From Flavobacterium sp. UBA5153 (GTDB lineage: Bacteria > Bacteroidota > Bacteroidia > Flavobacteriales > Flavobacteriaceae), in contig DHXP01000026.1 in the NCBI GenBank assembly GCA_002413745.1, forward strand, positions 1 to 42,747: 42,747 nt of DNA. The letters run 5' to 3'. The notes below the pieces were generated by a model. It had not been told where the DNA came from and searched no databases. It saw nothing but the letters and a program-made list of their open reading frames with translations. Positions 7,073-16,485 of the stretch are shown here, one piece after another (the first letter of the stretch is position 1; each line of letters begins with the position of its first letter). The translations under genes and the position numbers were made by a program.

Positions 7073-9292
7073 TCAATTTTTATATTCTCGTGTTACTTTT
7101 TCGATGCCATCAATTTTCTTGATATTGTTGATGAGTTTTTTTAAAATAGTGTTGTTTTGAACGATTACAGCTATTTGTCCGTTAAAAATTCCTGCTTCTC
7201 CACTCAAGGAAATACTTTGAATATTTACATTCATATTATCCGAAATTACTTTGGTAATTTTATTTGTTAGTCCTATGGTATCCATTCCGGTGATATGCAA
7301 AATGGCCTTGAATTCCTGTTGTGATGAATCGATCCATTTAGCCAGAATAATTCGATAAGCATAGTTAGACTGTAGGCTTATCGCATTGGGACAGTCTTTT
7401 TTGTGTACTTTTATTCCTTCATTTATGGTTATGAAACCAAAAACCTCGTCGCCCGGAATTGGATTGCAGCAAGTTGATAATTTATAATCTAATTTGTCTT
7501 GGTCTGCGCCAAAAACCAACATGTCATAATTACTGCTGATAACCTGCTTGTGAATGTCTTCACTAGCCGTGCCTGACGAACGCTTGATTTTGCTTTTGAA
7601 GAAATTAATAAAAGTATTGCTTTTTTGAGTGGCATAATCTTTTAACTGCTGGTTTTCGATGGCTCCAACACCAACACGGTAAAACAAATCCAAACTGGTT
7701 TTTAGTTTAAAAAAATTAACCAATTCATTGACAACCGATTCGCTCAAGGTAATTTTTAAGTGCCTCAGTTTTCGAGTGAGTATTTCTTTTCCTTCCTCGG
7801 CAATTTTCTTTGTGTTTTCGTTTAGAACATTTTTTATTTTATTTTTTGCCCTCGAAGTCGTAACATAATCCAGCCAGTTGATTGTTGGTTTTTGATATTG
7901 TGAGGTGATAACTTCAATTTGATCGCCGCTTTTTAATTCGTGATTTAAAGGGACTAGTTTTCCGTTGACACGTGTTCCTCTGGTACGTATTCCTACTTCG
8001 GAGTGGATACTAAAAGCAAAATCCAGTGAAGTGGCTCCTTTTGGCAATGATTTTATTTCTCCTTTTGGCGTAAATACAAAGATTTCCTTGGAATATAAAT
8101 TCATTTTGAAATCTTCAACAAAATCCACGGCATTGGTTTCAGAATTTTCCAAGGCTTCTTTTAGTAAATTGAGCCAAATATCTAAACCGCTTTCTTCGGT
8201 AGCGCCTTGTTTGTATTTGTAATGGGCAGCATACCCTTTTTCGGCAATTTCGTCCATGCGTTCGCTACGAATCTGGACTTCGACCCACCGTCCTTTTGGC
8301 CCCATAACAGTAATGTGCAAGGCTTCGTAACCAGTAGTTTTTGGCGATGAAATCCAATCTCGCAAACGGCTCGGACTTGGTCTATAATGATCTGTTACGA
8401 TGGAATATATTTTCCAAGCCAAGAATTTTTCTTCGTGTGGAGTTGATTTGTAAACGATACGCAATGCAAATTTATCGTAAACTTCATCAAAGCCTACGCC
8501 TTGGGCTTTCATTTTTCTATAAATGGAATAGATGGATTTTGGTCTTCCTTTTATGATATAATCGAGTTTTTCTTCATCCAATGCCGTTTTAAGAATATCT
8601 GAAATATCCTTTATGTAAGCATCTTGTTCTTCCTTGGTTTCTTTTATCTTACTTACAATGTCATTATATATCGCAGGTTCGGTATATTTTAAACCTAAAT
8701 CTTCTAGTTTATTTTTTATTTTATATAAGCCTAAGCGGTGGGCCAGCGGTGCGTAGATGTATAATGTTTCGGAAGCAATTTTGACTTGTTTGTAATCTTC
8801 CATAGTGTCCAAAGTTTGCATATTATGCAATCTGTCGGCTATTTTTACCAGGATTACGCGCACATCATCGTTAAGTGTCAATAACATTTTTCGAAAATTT
8901 TCAGCTTGCATCGATACATTCATTTCCTTTTGAACCTTGGAAATTTTTGTCAATCCCTCAACCAGTTGAGCTACTTTGTGGCCAAACATTCGCTCGATGT
9001 CCTGAACTGTTATTGGTGTGTCCTCGACAACGTCGTGCAGCAATGCAGCTGCGATTGCTGTTGCTCCCAAACCTATTTCCGAAGCTACAATTTTTGCCAC
9101 GGCGATTGGATGGAAAAAGTAGGCTTCTCCAGATTTTCTTCGTTGTCCTTTATGTGCATCCATGGCAACATCAAAAGCCTTACGAATGAGTTTTTTATCT
9201 TCTGGGGTTAAAGTTTGATAACTTATGCGAAGTAACTCTTTGTATTCTTGGGCGATTGCCTTGTTTTCCTTTTCTAAATCTATTTCTGGCAT
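7073..9292 (-). CDS. RelA/SpoT-type bifunctional (p)ppGpp synthetase/hydrolase
   Basis: This long RSH protein sets the alarmone level in the stringent response. In order it has an HD hydrolase domain (HPIAVAKIVA, then ALLHDVVEDTPIT), a synthetase domain (KGRPKSIYSIYRKM, RLRDWISSPKTTGYEALHITV), a TGS domain (~390-450, VFTPKGEIKSLPKGATSLDFAF), a helical and zinc-finger-like region (STCCNPIPGDEVFGF), and a C-terminal ACT domain. The HD motif is intact, so it probably both makes and degrades (p)ppGpp. I chose the ATG at 9290-9292 (MPEIDLEKEN), giving 739 residues. A TTG five codons further upstream is in frame but lies in a short hairpin and is less likely. Genes for a Fur-like regulator and PurA follow on the same strand. 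Confidence 0.95.
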   Translation of the reverse strand: MPEIDLEKENKAIAQEYKELLRISYQTLTPEDKKLIRKAFDVAMDAHKGQRRKSGEAYFFHPIAVAKIVASEIGLGATAIAAALLHDVVEDTPITVQDIERMFGHKVAQLVEGLTKISKVQKEMNVSMQAENFRKMLLTLNDDVRVILVKIADRLHNMQTLDTMEDYKQVKIASETLYIYAPLAHRLGLYKIKNKLEDLGLKYTEPAIYNDIVSKIKETKEEQDAYIKDISDILKTALDEEKLDYIIKGRPKSIYSIYRKMKAQGVGFDEVYDKFALRIVYKSTPHEEKFLAWKIYSIVTDHYRPSPSRLRDWISSPKTTGYEALHITVMGPKGRWVEVQIRSERMDEIAEKGYAAHYKYKQGATEESGLDIWLNLLKEALENSETNAVDFVEDFKMNLYSKEIFVFTPKGEIKSLPKGATSLDFAFSIHSEVGIRTRGTRVNGKLVPLNHELKSGDQIEVITSQYQKPTINWLDYVTTSRAKNKIKNVLNENTKKIAEEGKEILTRKLRHLKITLSESVVNELVNFFKLKTSLDLFYRVGVGAIENQQLKDYATQKSNTFINFFKSKIKRSSGTASEDIHKQVISSNYDMLVFGADQDKLDYKLSTCCNPIPGDEVFGFITINEGIKVHKKDCPNAISLQSNYAYRIILAKWIDSSQQEFKAILHITGMDTIGLTNKITKVISDNMNVNIQSISLSGEAGIFNGQIAVIVQNNTILKKLINNIKKIDGIEKVTREYKN

Positions 9293-9306
9293 AAGTGAAG
9301 GGTTCA

Positions 9307-9324
9307 ATTCCTAAAAATAGGAAT
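9307..9324. other. Small hairpin just upstream of the RelA/SpoT start
   Basis: ATTCCTA and TAGGAAT form a perfect 7-bp stem around AAAA, 15 bp upstream of the chosen ATG. It could be an operator or leader structure, or chance. No partner motif was found. Confidence 0.3.
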
Positions 9325-9374
9325 AAGTAATGAGATATGCAAACGGCAATTATGAATTATAATTTGGAAAAAAT

Positions 9375-10928
9375 CTATTCCCTAACTCTGACAAAATCCA
9401 AATCCTGAAAGTCATAACTGAAATCGGTCAATTCTGAAATGGGTTTCATTTTTAGGGCATTCGATTTTCCATTCTCGTCCAATTCAAAAAACAAAAAGGC
9501 ATCGGCATTAAAGCTGCGATTGTTCCATTTTAGGGCAAAAGTGTTGTCTTTATAAAAGAAAATTTCGCCTGCTAATTGTGGGGAACGTTTTGAATTAAAA
9601 AACAATTTTCCTTTTTTTTCTGAAATTAAAATATCTCCAAACCAATTGTCAGTATATAAACCCGTATATTTTTTGTGATCGATTTTTAATTTGTCTTTTT
9701 GGTTTTTTGCAACGATTGCCCAGACTGCTTCCGTAGATTTATCGGCTTTGGATGCATTGTCTTTTTCTCCTTTTCTATATAATTCAACATAATCGGTGTA
9801 AGGAATATCTAGGTATGTGTCTTTGATTGTGTTTGTAATGGCTCTGAAGGCCGCGCCGGATTGCTGATTGGTCAATACAACAATTCCCAAATTTAACTCG
9901 GGAAACAATGTGATTTGAGTGACAATTCCTTCTAATCCGCCGGTATGGGTAACTTGTTTGTATCCTTTAATATCACTCAGAAACCAACCCAAACCATATC
10001 CGCTAAAATGGGTATTGTATGGTGCTTTTGTAGCCGATGGGATTATGGTTTGTAACTGCCACATTTCATTTTGTTCCTTTTCAGAAAACAAAGAATTTTG
10101 TTTTTCCGAACCGTATTTTCCGTTTTGCAACTGCAGAATCATCCATTTGCTCAAATCATTTACACTTGAATAAATTCCGGCAGCGGCGTCGAAAGTTTGA
10201 TTTTTATAACGAGAAATCACTTTGAGTTTTCCATCAGTCGGAACGTGTGGAGCAATAACATTTGTGGTGTCTTTGAGTCGAACAAAAGAAGCTGCACTAT
10301 TATTCATTTCCAGTGGTTTTATGATGCGTTCTTCAATAAAATCGCACCAAATTTTGCCACTTACTTTCTGAATGACTTCACCCGCTACAATGTAAAGTAA
10401 ATTATCATAATCATATTTGCCACGGAAAGACGAAACGGGTTTTAAATACTGCAAATTGCGAATAATATCTTGAGGAGTAAAATCACTTCCATCAGGCCAA
10501 ATCATCAAATCGCCGGCACCAAGCCCGAGCCCGCTTCTATGGGTTATTAAGTCCCGAATGGTAAATTCATGGGTTACATAGTCATTGTACATCTTGAATT
10601 CGGGAATATATTGGGTCACTTTATCATCCCACTTTAGTCTTCCTTCATCAACCAGCATTGCCAAAGCCGCAGTTGTAAATGCTTTGCTGTTTGAAGCAAT
10701 TCCGAAAAGTGTGTTGGCATCCACTTTTTCTTGTGTGAGGATTGATTTCACCCCGTAACCTTTGGCAAGAACCACTTTTCCATCTTTTACAATCGCCACG
10801 GCAATTCCCGGAACATTGAATGTTTTTAGCGTTTTTTCCACCAATTCATCGACTTGAGATGGAGTGATTTGGGAATAAGTATCGACACTAAAAGCCAGTA
10901 ATAAAAGGATAATTATATTTTTTTTCAT
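9375..10928 (-). CDS. Serine hydrolase, class C beta-lactamase / penicillin-binding-protein-like family, with C-terminal DUF3471-type domain
   Basis: This exported enzyme of 517 residues has a signal peptide (MKKNIIILLLLAFSVDTYSQ). The catalytic domain (~22-385) has Ser79-x-x-Lys82 (SNSK), a Tyr-x-Asn motif (YDYDNLL, ~175) and an HTGG triad element (~330), the signatures of the beta-lactamase-like serine hydrolases. The C-terminal 110 residues resemble the DUF3471 beta-rich domain found in Bacteroidota members. Such proteins are more often esterases, D-aminopeptidases or peptidoglycan-related enzymes than resistance enzymes, and the substrate is unknown. It starts 18 bp after the methyltransferase stop on the same strand, so the two are probably co-transcribed. 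Confidence 0.9.
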   Translation of the reverse strand: MKKNIIILLLLAFSVDTYSQITPSQVDELVEKTLKTFNVPGIAVAIVKDGKVVLAKGYGVKSILTQEKVDANTLFGIASNSKAFTTAALAMLVDEGRLKWDDKVTQYIPEFKMYNDYVTHEFTIRDLITHRSGLGLGAGDLMIWPDGSDFTPQDIIRNLQYLKPVSSFRGKYDYDNLLYIVAGEVIQKVSGKIWCDFIEERIIKPLEMNNSAASFVRLKDTTNVIAPHVPTDGKLKVISRYKNQTFDAAAGIYSSVNDLSKWMILQLQNGKYGSEKQNSLFSEKEQNEMWQLQTIIPSATKAPYNTHFSGYGLGWFLSDIKGYKQVTHTGGLEGIVTQITLFPELNLGIVVLTNQQSGAAFRAITNTIKDTYLDIPYTDYVELYRKGEKDNASKADKSTEAVWAIVAKNQKDKLKIDHKKYTGLYTDNWFGDILISEKKGKLFFNSKRSPQLAGEIFFYKDNTFALKWNNRSFNADAFLFFELDENGKSNALKMKPISELTDFSYDFQDLDFVRVRE

Positions 10929-10946
10929 ATTCGTTTTTTTTAATTC

Positions 10947-11741
10947 CTAAATCGTAAATCCTCGTTGTCTTTTGGCTTCGAAAATCAAAATGGCCGCCGC
11001 AACCGAAACATTCATACTGTCGATTTCGCCCTGCATCGGGATGATGATATTTTGTGTGGCTTCATTTCGCCATTCTTCGGTCAAACCTGTTGCCTCCGTA
11101 CCAACGACCAAAGCGGTTGGTTTTGTGTAATCTTGCGTATGATAAGAAGTCGAATTTTGTAAAGTGGCACAGTAGATATTGATTTTTCTTTCTTTCAAAA
11201 AAGCAATAATTTCTGAGGTTGTTCCTGTTGCAATCTGGTTTGTGAACAAACAACCTACGCTGGAACGAACGATATTGGGATTGTATAAATCACTTTTTGG
11301 ATTGGCGATAATCACGGCATCAAGATTTGCCGCATCGGCAGTTCGCAATAGCGCCCCGATATTTCCCGGTTTTTCGGGTGCTTCGGCAACGAGAATCAAT
11401 GGGTTTTCGGATAATTCTAAATCGGATAATTGTAAGGATTTGGTTTTGGCTATAGCCAAAATTCCTTCGGTTGTGTCGCGATAGGCTAGTTTTTGATAAA
11501 CGTCTTTCGAGATTTCTATTAACTCGATTTGTTTGTTCGTTAATTTGGTTATTTGAACTTCTGAAATTAATTCCGGTAAAAACAAAATAGTTTCAATTTC
11601 ATAACCGCCTTTGATTGCTATTTCAATTTCACGTTGTCCCTCAATTAAAAAGATTCCCGATTGTTTACGAGCTTTCGCTTTTTCCTGCAACAGCACCAAA
11701 GATTTTATGAATGGATTTTGTACCGAAGTGATTTGTTTCAT
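10947..11741 (-). CDS. SpoU/TrmH-family RNA 2'-O-ribose methyltransferase
   Basis: This 264-residue SPOUT enzyme transfers methyl from S-adenosylmethionine to a ribose 2'-OH in rRNA or tRNA. The N-terminal ~100 residues form the substrate-binding (L30-like) domain that starts ITSVQNPFIKSLVLLQEKAK. The C-terminal knot carries motif 1 (APEKPGNIGALLRTADAAN), motif 2 (VVGTEATGL) and motif 3 (IPMQGEIDSMNVSVAAAI). These are typical of the RlmB/TsnR-like branch. The target nucleotide cannot be read from sequence. It is the first gene of a two-gene minus-strand unit with the serine hydrolase, divergent from the polysaccharide cluster. Confidence 0.92.
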   Translation of the reverse strand: MKQITSVQNPFIKSLVLLQEKAKARKQSGIFLIEGQREIEIAIKGGYEIETILFLPELISEVQITKLTNKQIELIEISKDVYQKLAYRDTTEGILAIAKTKSLQLSDLELSENPLILVAEAPEKPGNIGALLRTADAANLDAVIIANPKSDLYNPNIVRSSVGCLFTNQIATGTTSEIIAFLKERKINIYCATLQNSTSYHTQDYTKPTALVVGTEATGLTEEWRNEATQNIIIPMQGEIDSMNVSVAAAILIFEAKRQRGFTI

Positions 11742-11753
11742 TTAAATAAGTAG

Positions 11754-11784
11754 AAAAGTTACAAAGCGTCAAAGTTACAAAGGT
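11754..11784. repeat. Imperfect direct repeat AAAGTTACAAAG in a divergent spacer
   Basis: Two copies of AAAGTTACAAAG lie 18 bp apart in the 147-bp spacer between the divergent methyltransferase and acyltransferase genes. A minus-strand TACATTTG box (11821-11828) is also present and could serve the methyltransferase. Confidence 0.5.
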
Positions 11785-11888
11785 TTTATAGTTTAATTTG
11801 CATTCCATTGCTGAATCTGTCAAATGTATTTGTCTACTTTAGAAATAAATAAAAAAATGCTTAATTTCACAAAGTCTAAATCAAAATA

Positions 11889-12866
11889 GTGAAAAATTAT
11901 TCCATCAAACAATACCAAGACAGCGATTACGAGGATTGGAATGCTTTCATCGGTAAAGCCAAAAATGCAACCTTCTTATTTCATCGGGATTTTATGGAAT
12001 ATCATTCAGATAGATTTCGGGATTATTCCTTGATTGTTTTGGACAAAAAAAAATGGGTTGCCATTCTTCCTGCAAATGGGATTGGCAATGAAGTTTTCTC
12101 GCATCAAGGACTGACTTATGGCGGATTGGTATACAATGAAAAAACAAAGTTGGCTTCGGTTATTAAAATTTTCAAAAGTATTTTGTCTTTTTTGCACAAA
12201 AATAAAATAGAAAAATTGCACGTTAAAACCATTCCGTCAATTTATCATCAAAAGCCGGCCGAAGAATTGAATTATGCTCTTTTTTTGGTGGAAGCCCAAT
12301 TAGTACGAAGGGATTCTTTAGCGGTTATTGATTTATCAAAACCTTATTTTTCATCAAAAATCAGAAAAAGAGGTATCCAAAAAGGAATTTCGAATGCTTT
12401 GGTGATTAAAGAGGTTGATGATTTTGACTATTTTTGGAACGAGATATTAATTCCAAATTTAACTGAAAAACATCAAGCGAAACCGGTACATAGTTTGCAG
12501 GAAATCACAAAACTGAAAGGGTTGTTCCCGAAAAATATTCGGCAATTTAATATTTATGAAAATGAAATTATTGTTGCCGGAACCACCGTTTTTGAAAGTT
12601 CAACTGTTGCCCATTGTCAATATATTTCCGGGAATGAAAATAAAAATGAATTGGGAGGTCTTGATTTTTTGCATCATTACTTATTGACTGAAGTTTTTAA
12701 TGAAAAACGGTTTTTCGACTTTGGAATTTCCAATGAAGAGCAAGGAAAAAAATTAAATAAAGGCTTGTCCTATTGGAAAGAAAGTTTCGGGGCAAGCACG
12801 ATTGCTCACGATTTTTATGAAGTGGAAACAGCCAATTATTATTTATTAGACACAGTTTTGATATGA
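11889..12866 (+). CDS. FemAB/GNAT-like acyltransferase of the polysaccharide cluster
   Basis: This 325-residue protein looks like a FemAB-type member of the GNAT fold, with two related halves. Visible features are [18 protein letters not shown] near residue 75, a basic stretch [17 protein letters not shown] (~158), and [35 protein letters not shown] near the C terminus. The start is GTG at 11889. It overlaps the next gene, a sugar aminotransferase, by 4 bp (ATGA). That position suggests it N-acylates the 3-amino sugar nucleotide made by its neighbours, in place of the hexapeptide-repeat acetyltransferase (FdtC/QdtC) used in studied pathways. This assignment is inference from context and fold; transfer onto a lipid-linked or peptide substrate is possible too. 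Confidence 0.8.
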   Translation: MKNYSIKQYQDSDYEDWNAFIGKAKNATFLFHRDFMEYHSDRFRDYSLIVLDKKKWVAILPANGIGNEVFSHQGLTYGGLVYNEKTKLASVIKIFKSILSFLHKNKIEKLHVKTIPSIYHQKPAEELNYALFLVEAQLVRRDSLAVIDLSKPYFSSKIRKRGIQKGISNALVIKEVDDFDYFWNEILIPNLTEKHQAKPVHSLQEITKLKGLFPKNIRQFNIYENEIIVAGTTVFESSTVAHCQYISGNENKNELGGLDFLHHYLLTEVFNEKRFFDFGISNEEQGKKLNKGLSYWKESFGASTIAHDFYEVETANYYLLDTVLI

Positions 12867-13993
12867 TAAAATTCCTTGATTTAAAAAAAATAAATGCCGT
12901 TTATGAAACCGCTTTTCAAGAAAAATTGAAAGTAGTTTTGGAAAGCGTTTGGTATATTTTGGGCAATGAAGTCGCAGCATTTGAAACCAATTTCGCCAAT
13001 TATTGCGGCACAAAACATTGTGTTGGAGTGGGAAATGGTTTTGACGCTTTGGTTCTCATTTTTAAAGGGTACATTCAACTGGGAAAACTGCAAAAAGGCG
13101 ATGAGGTAATTGTTCCCGCGAATACGTACATTGCCAGTATTTTGGCAATACTAGAAGCTGATTTGGTTCCTGTTTTGGTCGAGCCAAAGTTGGAAACATA
13201 CAATATCAATCCCGATTTGATTTCGGAAAAAATCACATCAAAGACCAGAGCAATTCTTGCGGTTCATCTTTACGGACAATTGGCAGAAATGGACAAGATT
13301 AATGAAATCGCTACTCAAAAAAACTTATTGATAATCGAAGATGCTGCTCAAGCCCACGGTTCAGTATTCAGTATTCAGTGTTCAGATGGCAGTCAAAGTC
13401 CAATAACTAAAAAATCTGGGAACTTAAGTAATGCTGCAGCTTTTAGTTTTTATCCAGGAAAAAATTTGGGTGCTTTGGGAGATGCAGGTGCTGTTACTAC
13501 GAATGATCCAGCATTGGAAAAAACCATAAAAGCATTGAGGAATTATGGTTCCGAAATGAAATATTATAACGATTGTATTGGAATAAATTCGAGATTAGAT
13601 GAATTACAAGCTGCTTTCTTGAATGTCAAATTACCTAATTTGGACGAGGAAAACAATAAGCGTAAAGCAATTGCCGAACGATATTTGTCAGAAATAAAAA
13701 ATGATAAAATCATCTTGCCTTTTTGGGATTTATCCGGGAATCACGTTTTTCATTTGTTTGTCATTCGAACCAAAAACAGGGATGAATTGCAACAGCATTT
13801 ATTGGGAAACGGAATTGAAACAGTGATTCATTATCCAATTCCGCCTCACAAACAAAAAGCATTGTCGGCTTGGGATAATTTCTCTTTTCCCGTTACCGAA
13901 AAAATTCATAACGAGGTGTTGAGTTTGCCAATGAATCCAGTAATTACGATGGAAGAAGCGGATTTTATTATTGCAATTTTAAATCAATATTAA
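12863..13993 (+). CDS. DegT/DnrJ/EryC1/StrS sugar aminotransferase (FdtB/QdtB-like)
   Basis: This PLP-dependent enzyme of 376 residues is predicted to aminate the 3-keto sugar made by the ketoisomerase gene of this cluster, giving dTDP-3-amino-3,6-dideoxyhexose. Motifs seen are [52 protein letters not shown] with PLP-binding Lys200, and [12 protein letters not shown]. Lys200 lies about 13 residues later than usual because residues 170-182 ([13 protein letters not shown]) are an extra segment encoded by repeat-like DNA at 13370-13408. The insert falls in a surface turn just after HGS and before the conserved [19 protein letters not shown] region, so the enzyme may still be active. It is coupled to the acyltransferase by a 4-bp overlap. 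Confidence 0.92.
   Translation: MIKFLDLKKINAVYETAFQEKLKVVLESVWYILGNEVAAFETNFANYCGTKHCVGVGNGFDALVLIFKGYIQLGKLQKGDEVIVPANTYIASILAILEADLVPVLVEPKLETYNINPDLISEKITSKTRAILAVHLYGQLAEMDKINEIATQKNLLIIEDAAQAHGSVFSIQCSDGSQSPITKKSGNLSNAAAFSFYPGKNLGALGDAGAVTTNDPALEKTIKALRNYGSEMKYYNDCIGINSRLDELQAAFLNVKLPNLDEENNKRKAIAERYLSEIKNDKIILPFWDLSGNHVFHLFVIRTKNRDELQQHLLGNGIETVIHYPIPPHKQKALSAWDNFSFPVTEKIHNEVLSLPMNPVITMEEADFIIAILNQY
13361..13408. repeat. TCAGTATTCAGTGT-type repeat insertion inside the aminotransferase gene
   Basis: The DNA reads tcagtattcagtattcag and then tgttcagatggcagtc, a periodic ATTCAGT sequence like intergenic repeats I recall from Flavobacterium genomes. It adds 13 codons in frame relative to the family pattern HGxxxxGKKSGNLSxAAAF. 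Confidence 0.65.
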
Positions 13994-13994
13994 A

Positions 13995-15269
13995 TTGGAA
14001 TTTATAAAAAAGATAACCCAAACCAATCTGTTTAAAATTACTTCTTTAAATAGTTTGAGCGTAGTTCTAAAAATAGGAATCGGGCTGGTAACTTCAAAAT
14101 TATTGGCTGTTTTTGTGGGTCCAAGCGGAATGGCTTTGGTGGGAAATCTAAGGAATTTTTCGACTTCATTAGAAAGTGTTTCGACTTTGGGATTTCAAAA
14201 CGGGATCGTAAAATATGTTGCCGAAAGCAAAGAAGACAAGGGGCAACTCCAGAAAATAATTTCCACAGTATTCATTAGTTTGTTATTTGTTGCCGTTATT
14301 TTGAGTGGAGTTTTGTATTTTTTTGCGGCCTTTTGGAACAATGAAATATTTGGAAATAATTTTGAATATGAGTTCGTTTTCAAAGCGATGGCATTGGCTT
14401 TGCCTTGGTATGCCGTTTCTATTTTTTTTATTTCAGTGATTAATGGTTTGGGAAGATTCAAAAAAGTAATCTGGACTACTATTCTTGGCAATGCAATTGG
14501 ATTAATGGTTTCCGTTTTGATGATTTGGCAATATAAGACCTTGGGAGCTTTGCTTTCGATAGTGATTTCGCCTGCCTTGTTGTTTTTCGTGACCTTTTAT
14601 TTCATAAATAAAGAAATCAATTTTTTCAAAACGATTCGTTTTCATTGTTTTGATTTCCAAGTTATAAAGAATTTATCTTCTTATTCATTAATGGCATTGG
14701 TTTCGTCGGTTTTAGGGCCGTTGGTTTTCTTGGCCATCAGAAAAAATGTAATCCAAATTGTAGGGTTGGAGCAAGCTGGTTTTTGGGAAACTATGACCAG
14801 AATTTCGACTTATTATATGCTGTTTGTCAGCACGATTTTGACGGTTTATTTTTTTCCGAAATTGGCTGTCGCCAAAAATAATCAAGATACAAAAAAAGTT
14901 TTTTGGAGTTTTTACAAAAATATTTTGCCTGTTTTTATTGTTGCTTTAATGGTGATTTATTTTTTGCGATTTTTTATTGTCAAACTACTTTTCACCAATG
15001 AGTTTCTACCGGTAACCACCTTGTTTTTTTGGCAATTAGTTGGTGATGTTTTAAAAGCGGCTTCTTTAATACTGGGTTTTCAGTTTTTTGCAAAAAAAAT
15101 GACGGTTGCTTTCATAATTTCAGAACTGTTTTCGCTTGCTGTCTTTTATTTTTTAAGTGATTATTTAATCAATAGTTTTGGTGTTCAAGGGATTGTAATG
15201 GCTCAAGCCTTTGATAATTTTATTTATTTATTGGTTTTGGGAGTTTATTTCAGAAAAAGTTTGTTTTAG
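13995..15269 (+). CDS. Wzx-type O-antigen/polysaccharide flippase
   Basis: This is an integral membrane protein of 424 residues with about twelve predicted membrane helices. It belongs to the polysaccharide transporter (MOP/PST) superfamily that flips lipid-linked oligosaccharide units across the inner membrane. LKIGIGLVTSKLLAVFVGPSGMALVGN near the N terminus and the GFQNGIVKYVAE segment are typical of the WzxE-like branch. The start is taken as TTG at 13995, one base after the aminotransferase stop. No ATG or GTG fits the conserved N terminus (MEFIKKITQTNLFKI). The tight spacing shows co-transcription with the sugar genes, so the exported unit probably carries the acylamino sugar. Confidence 0.9.
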   Translation: MEFIKKITQTNLFKITSLNSLSVVLKIGIGLVTSKLLAVFVGPSGMALVGNLRNFSTSLESVSTLGFQNGIVKYVAESKEDKGQLQKIISTVFISLLFVAVILSGVLYFFAAFWNNEIFGNNFEYEFVFKAMALALPWYAVSIFFISVINGLGRFKKVIWTTILGNAIGLMVSVLMIWQYKTLGALLSIVISPALLFFVTFYFINKEINFFKTIRFHCFDFQVIKNLSSYSLMALVSSVLGPLVFLAIRKNVIQIVGLEQAGFWETMTRISTYYMLFVSTILTVYFFPKLAVAKNNQDTKKVFWSFYKNILPVFIVALMVIYFLRFFIVKLLFTNEFLPVTTLFFWQLVGDVLKAASLILGFQFFAKKMTVAFIISELFSLAVFYFLSDYLINSFGVQGIVMAQAFDNFIYLLVLGVYFRKSLF

Positions 15270-15306
15270 TATTTTGTAATTCCTTTTTATAAAATGAAAA
15301 GAGGGT

Positions 15307-16443
15307 TTAGTTCTTTTTCCAAACCTCTAAATAGTGATCCGCTATCTTCAAATAATTATGCTCTTTTTCAATAAATGCTTTGGCTCGTTTTCCAATGGCA
15401 ATTATTTCATCATGATTTTCAATTAAAAAAGACAGTTCATTAACCAAATAATCCACGTCAGGCAAAGCATTTATGGCTACTTTTTCAGTCAAATTATAAT
15501 GTTTTACAAACTCAGGATCTGCTCCCGTAAAAACCACTTTTCCTTTCGCCATAGCTTCCAGCGCATTGTATCCTTGATCGTAACTGTACACTTGGTCTAA
15601 CACAATATGCGCTGCGTTATAGCTGTTGATATAATTAGCATAAGGAACATTTTCTGCAATGATAATTTTTACTTTGTCAGGATATTTTTCTTGAATTTGA
15701 ACTAATGCTTTTTCGAATAGATCATTCCCTTTTTTTAGATAATTGGCTCTGTTTATGCCATGAAAAATAATGATTTTATCAATAATGATTAAAGGTTGAA
15801 AAGCTAACTTTCGTACATTTATCGGATTGGGAATCAAACCCAGATATTTCGAATTTTGCAGTAATGGTAAGTGATAATCCAAATCTGTGGCGATACTGCC
15901 TTGAATATTTGAATAGACAAAACGATGTAGTTTTTCAAAAGATTTGGTGCTGTATTTTAAAACATTCTCAAAGCTTTTGCCGTCAATTTTCCCTGCTAAA
16001 TAGGGTTGAACGGCTGATTTGAAATTGGGGTTTTCAAAACAATATTTCACGTTCAAATAATCGTTTCCGGCCGATAATAAAAAGGTTTTAGCATTGTTTT
16101 CGAATAGAAATTGTAATATCTTTTTTTCAAAATAATACTGGCAATAAAAACTATTTTCATTGATGAGTTGAACCACGTCAAACCCAGTAAATTGGGCTTT
16201 GTTTTTCTTGAATTGAAGGTAAGTGCAATAGGAACTTATATCGAATCCCAAAAGGGAATATACTCCCACTTTTATTTTTTTTAATAACCCTGTATCCCAT
16301 TTTTTTTTAATGGGAAAATCGACAGGATAATTCTTAAAACCATCGGTATGTCCTAGAATGTAAACTTCATGACCCAGTTCTTGTAAGCCTTCTTTCAAAG
16401 AGTTATGCAATCGGCTATATTCGCCTACAAGTAAAATTTTCAT
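15307..16443 (-). CDS. Glycosyltransferase, GT4-like
   Basis: This 378-residue protein has two Rossmann-like halves of GT-B type. The N terminus is KILLVGEYSRLHNSLKEGLQELGHEVYILGH, the usual acceptor-side start of family 4 glycosyltransferases. The C-terminal half has IIIFHGINRANYLKKGNDLFEKAL and SYDQGYNALEAMAKGKVVFTG, equivalent to the donor-binding ExxxxxxxE region (here YNALEAM). Donor and acceptor are unknown. The gene is inverted relative to the surrounding sugar genes. It ends 38 bp from the flippase stop, and its start is 42 bp from the divergent next glycosyltransferase start. The inversion hints at later rearrangement of the cluster. Confidence 0.85.
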   Translation of the reverse strand: MKILLVGEYSRLHNSLKEGLQELGHEVYILGHTDGFKNYPVDFPIKKKWDTGLLKKIKVGVYSLLGFDISSYCTYLQFKKNKAQFTGFDVVQLINENSFYCQYYFEKKILQFLFENNAKTFLLSAGNDYLNVKYCFENPNFKSAVQPYLAGKIDGKSFENVLKYSTKSFEKLHRFVYSNIQGSIATDLDYHLPLLQNSKYLGLIPNPINVRKLAFQPLIIIDKIIIFHGINRANYLKKGNDLFEKALVQIQEKYPDKVKIIIAENVPYANYINSYNAAHIVLDQVYSYDQGYNALEAMAKGKVVFTGADPEFVKHYNLTEKVAINALPDVDYLVNELSFLIENHDEIIAIGKRAKAFIEKEHNYLKIADHYLEVWKKN

Positions 16444-16485
16444 TTATGTGTATATTTGACAAATATATTTACATTTTAACCAAGA

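Noticed and set aside
9293-9307. TTG start for RelA/SpoT five codons upstream
   Set aside because: The ATG at 9292 gives the family-typical N terminus. The TTG lies in a hairpin and adds only MNPSL.
9375-10928. Antibiotic-resistance beta-lactamase
   Set aside because: SxxK, YxN and HTGG motifs place it in the broad serine hydrolase family, but the DUF3471-type tail and the context do not support a resistance role.
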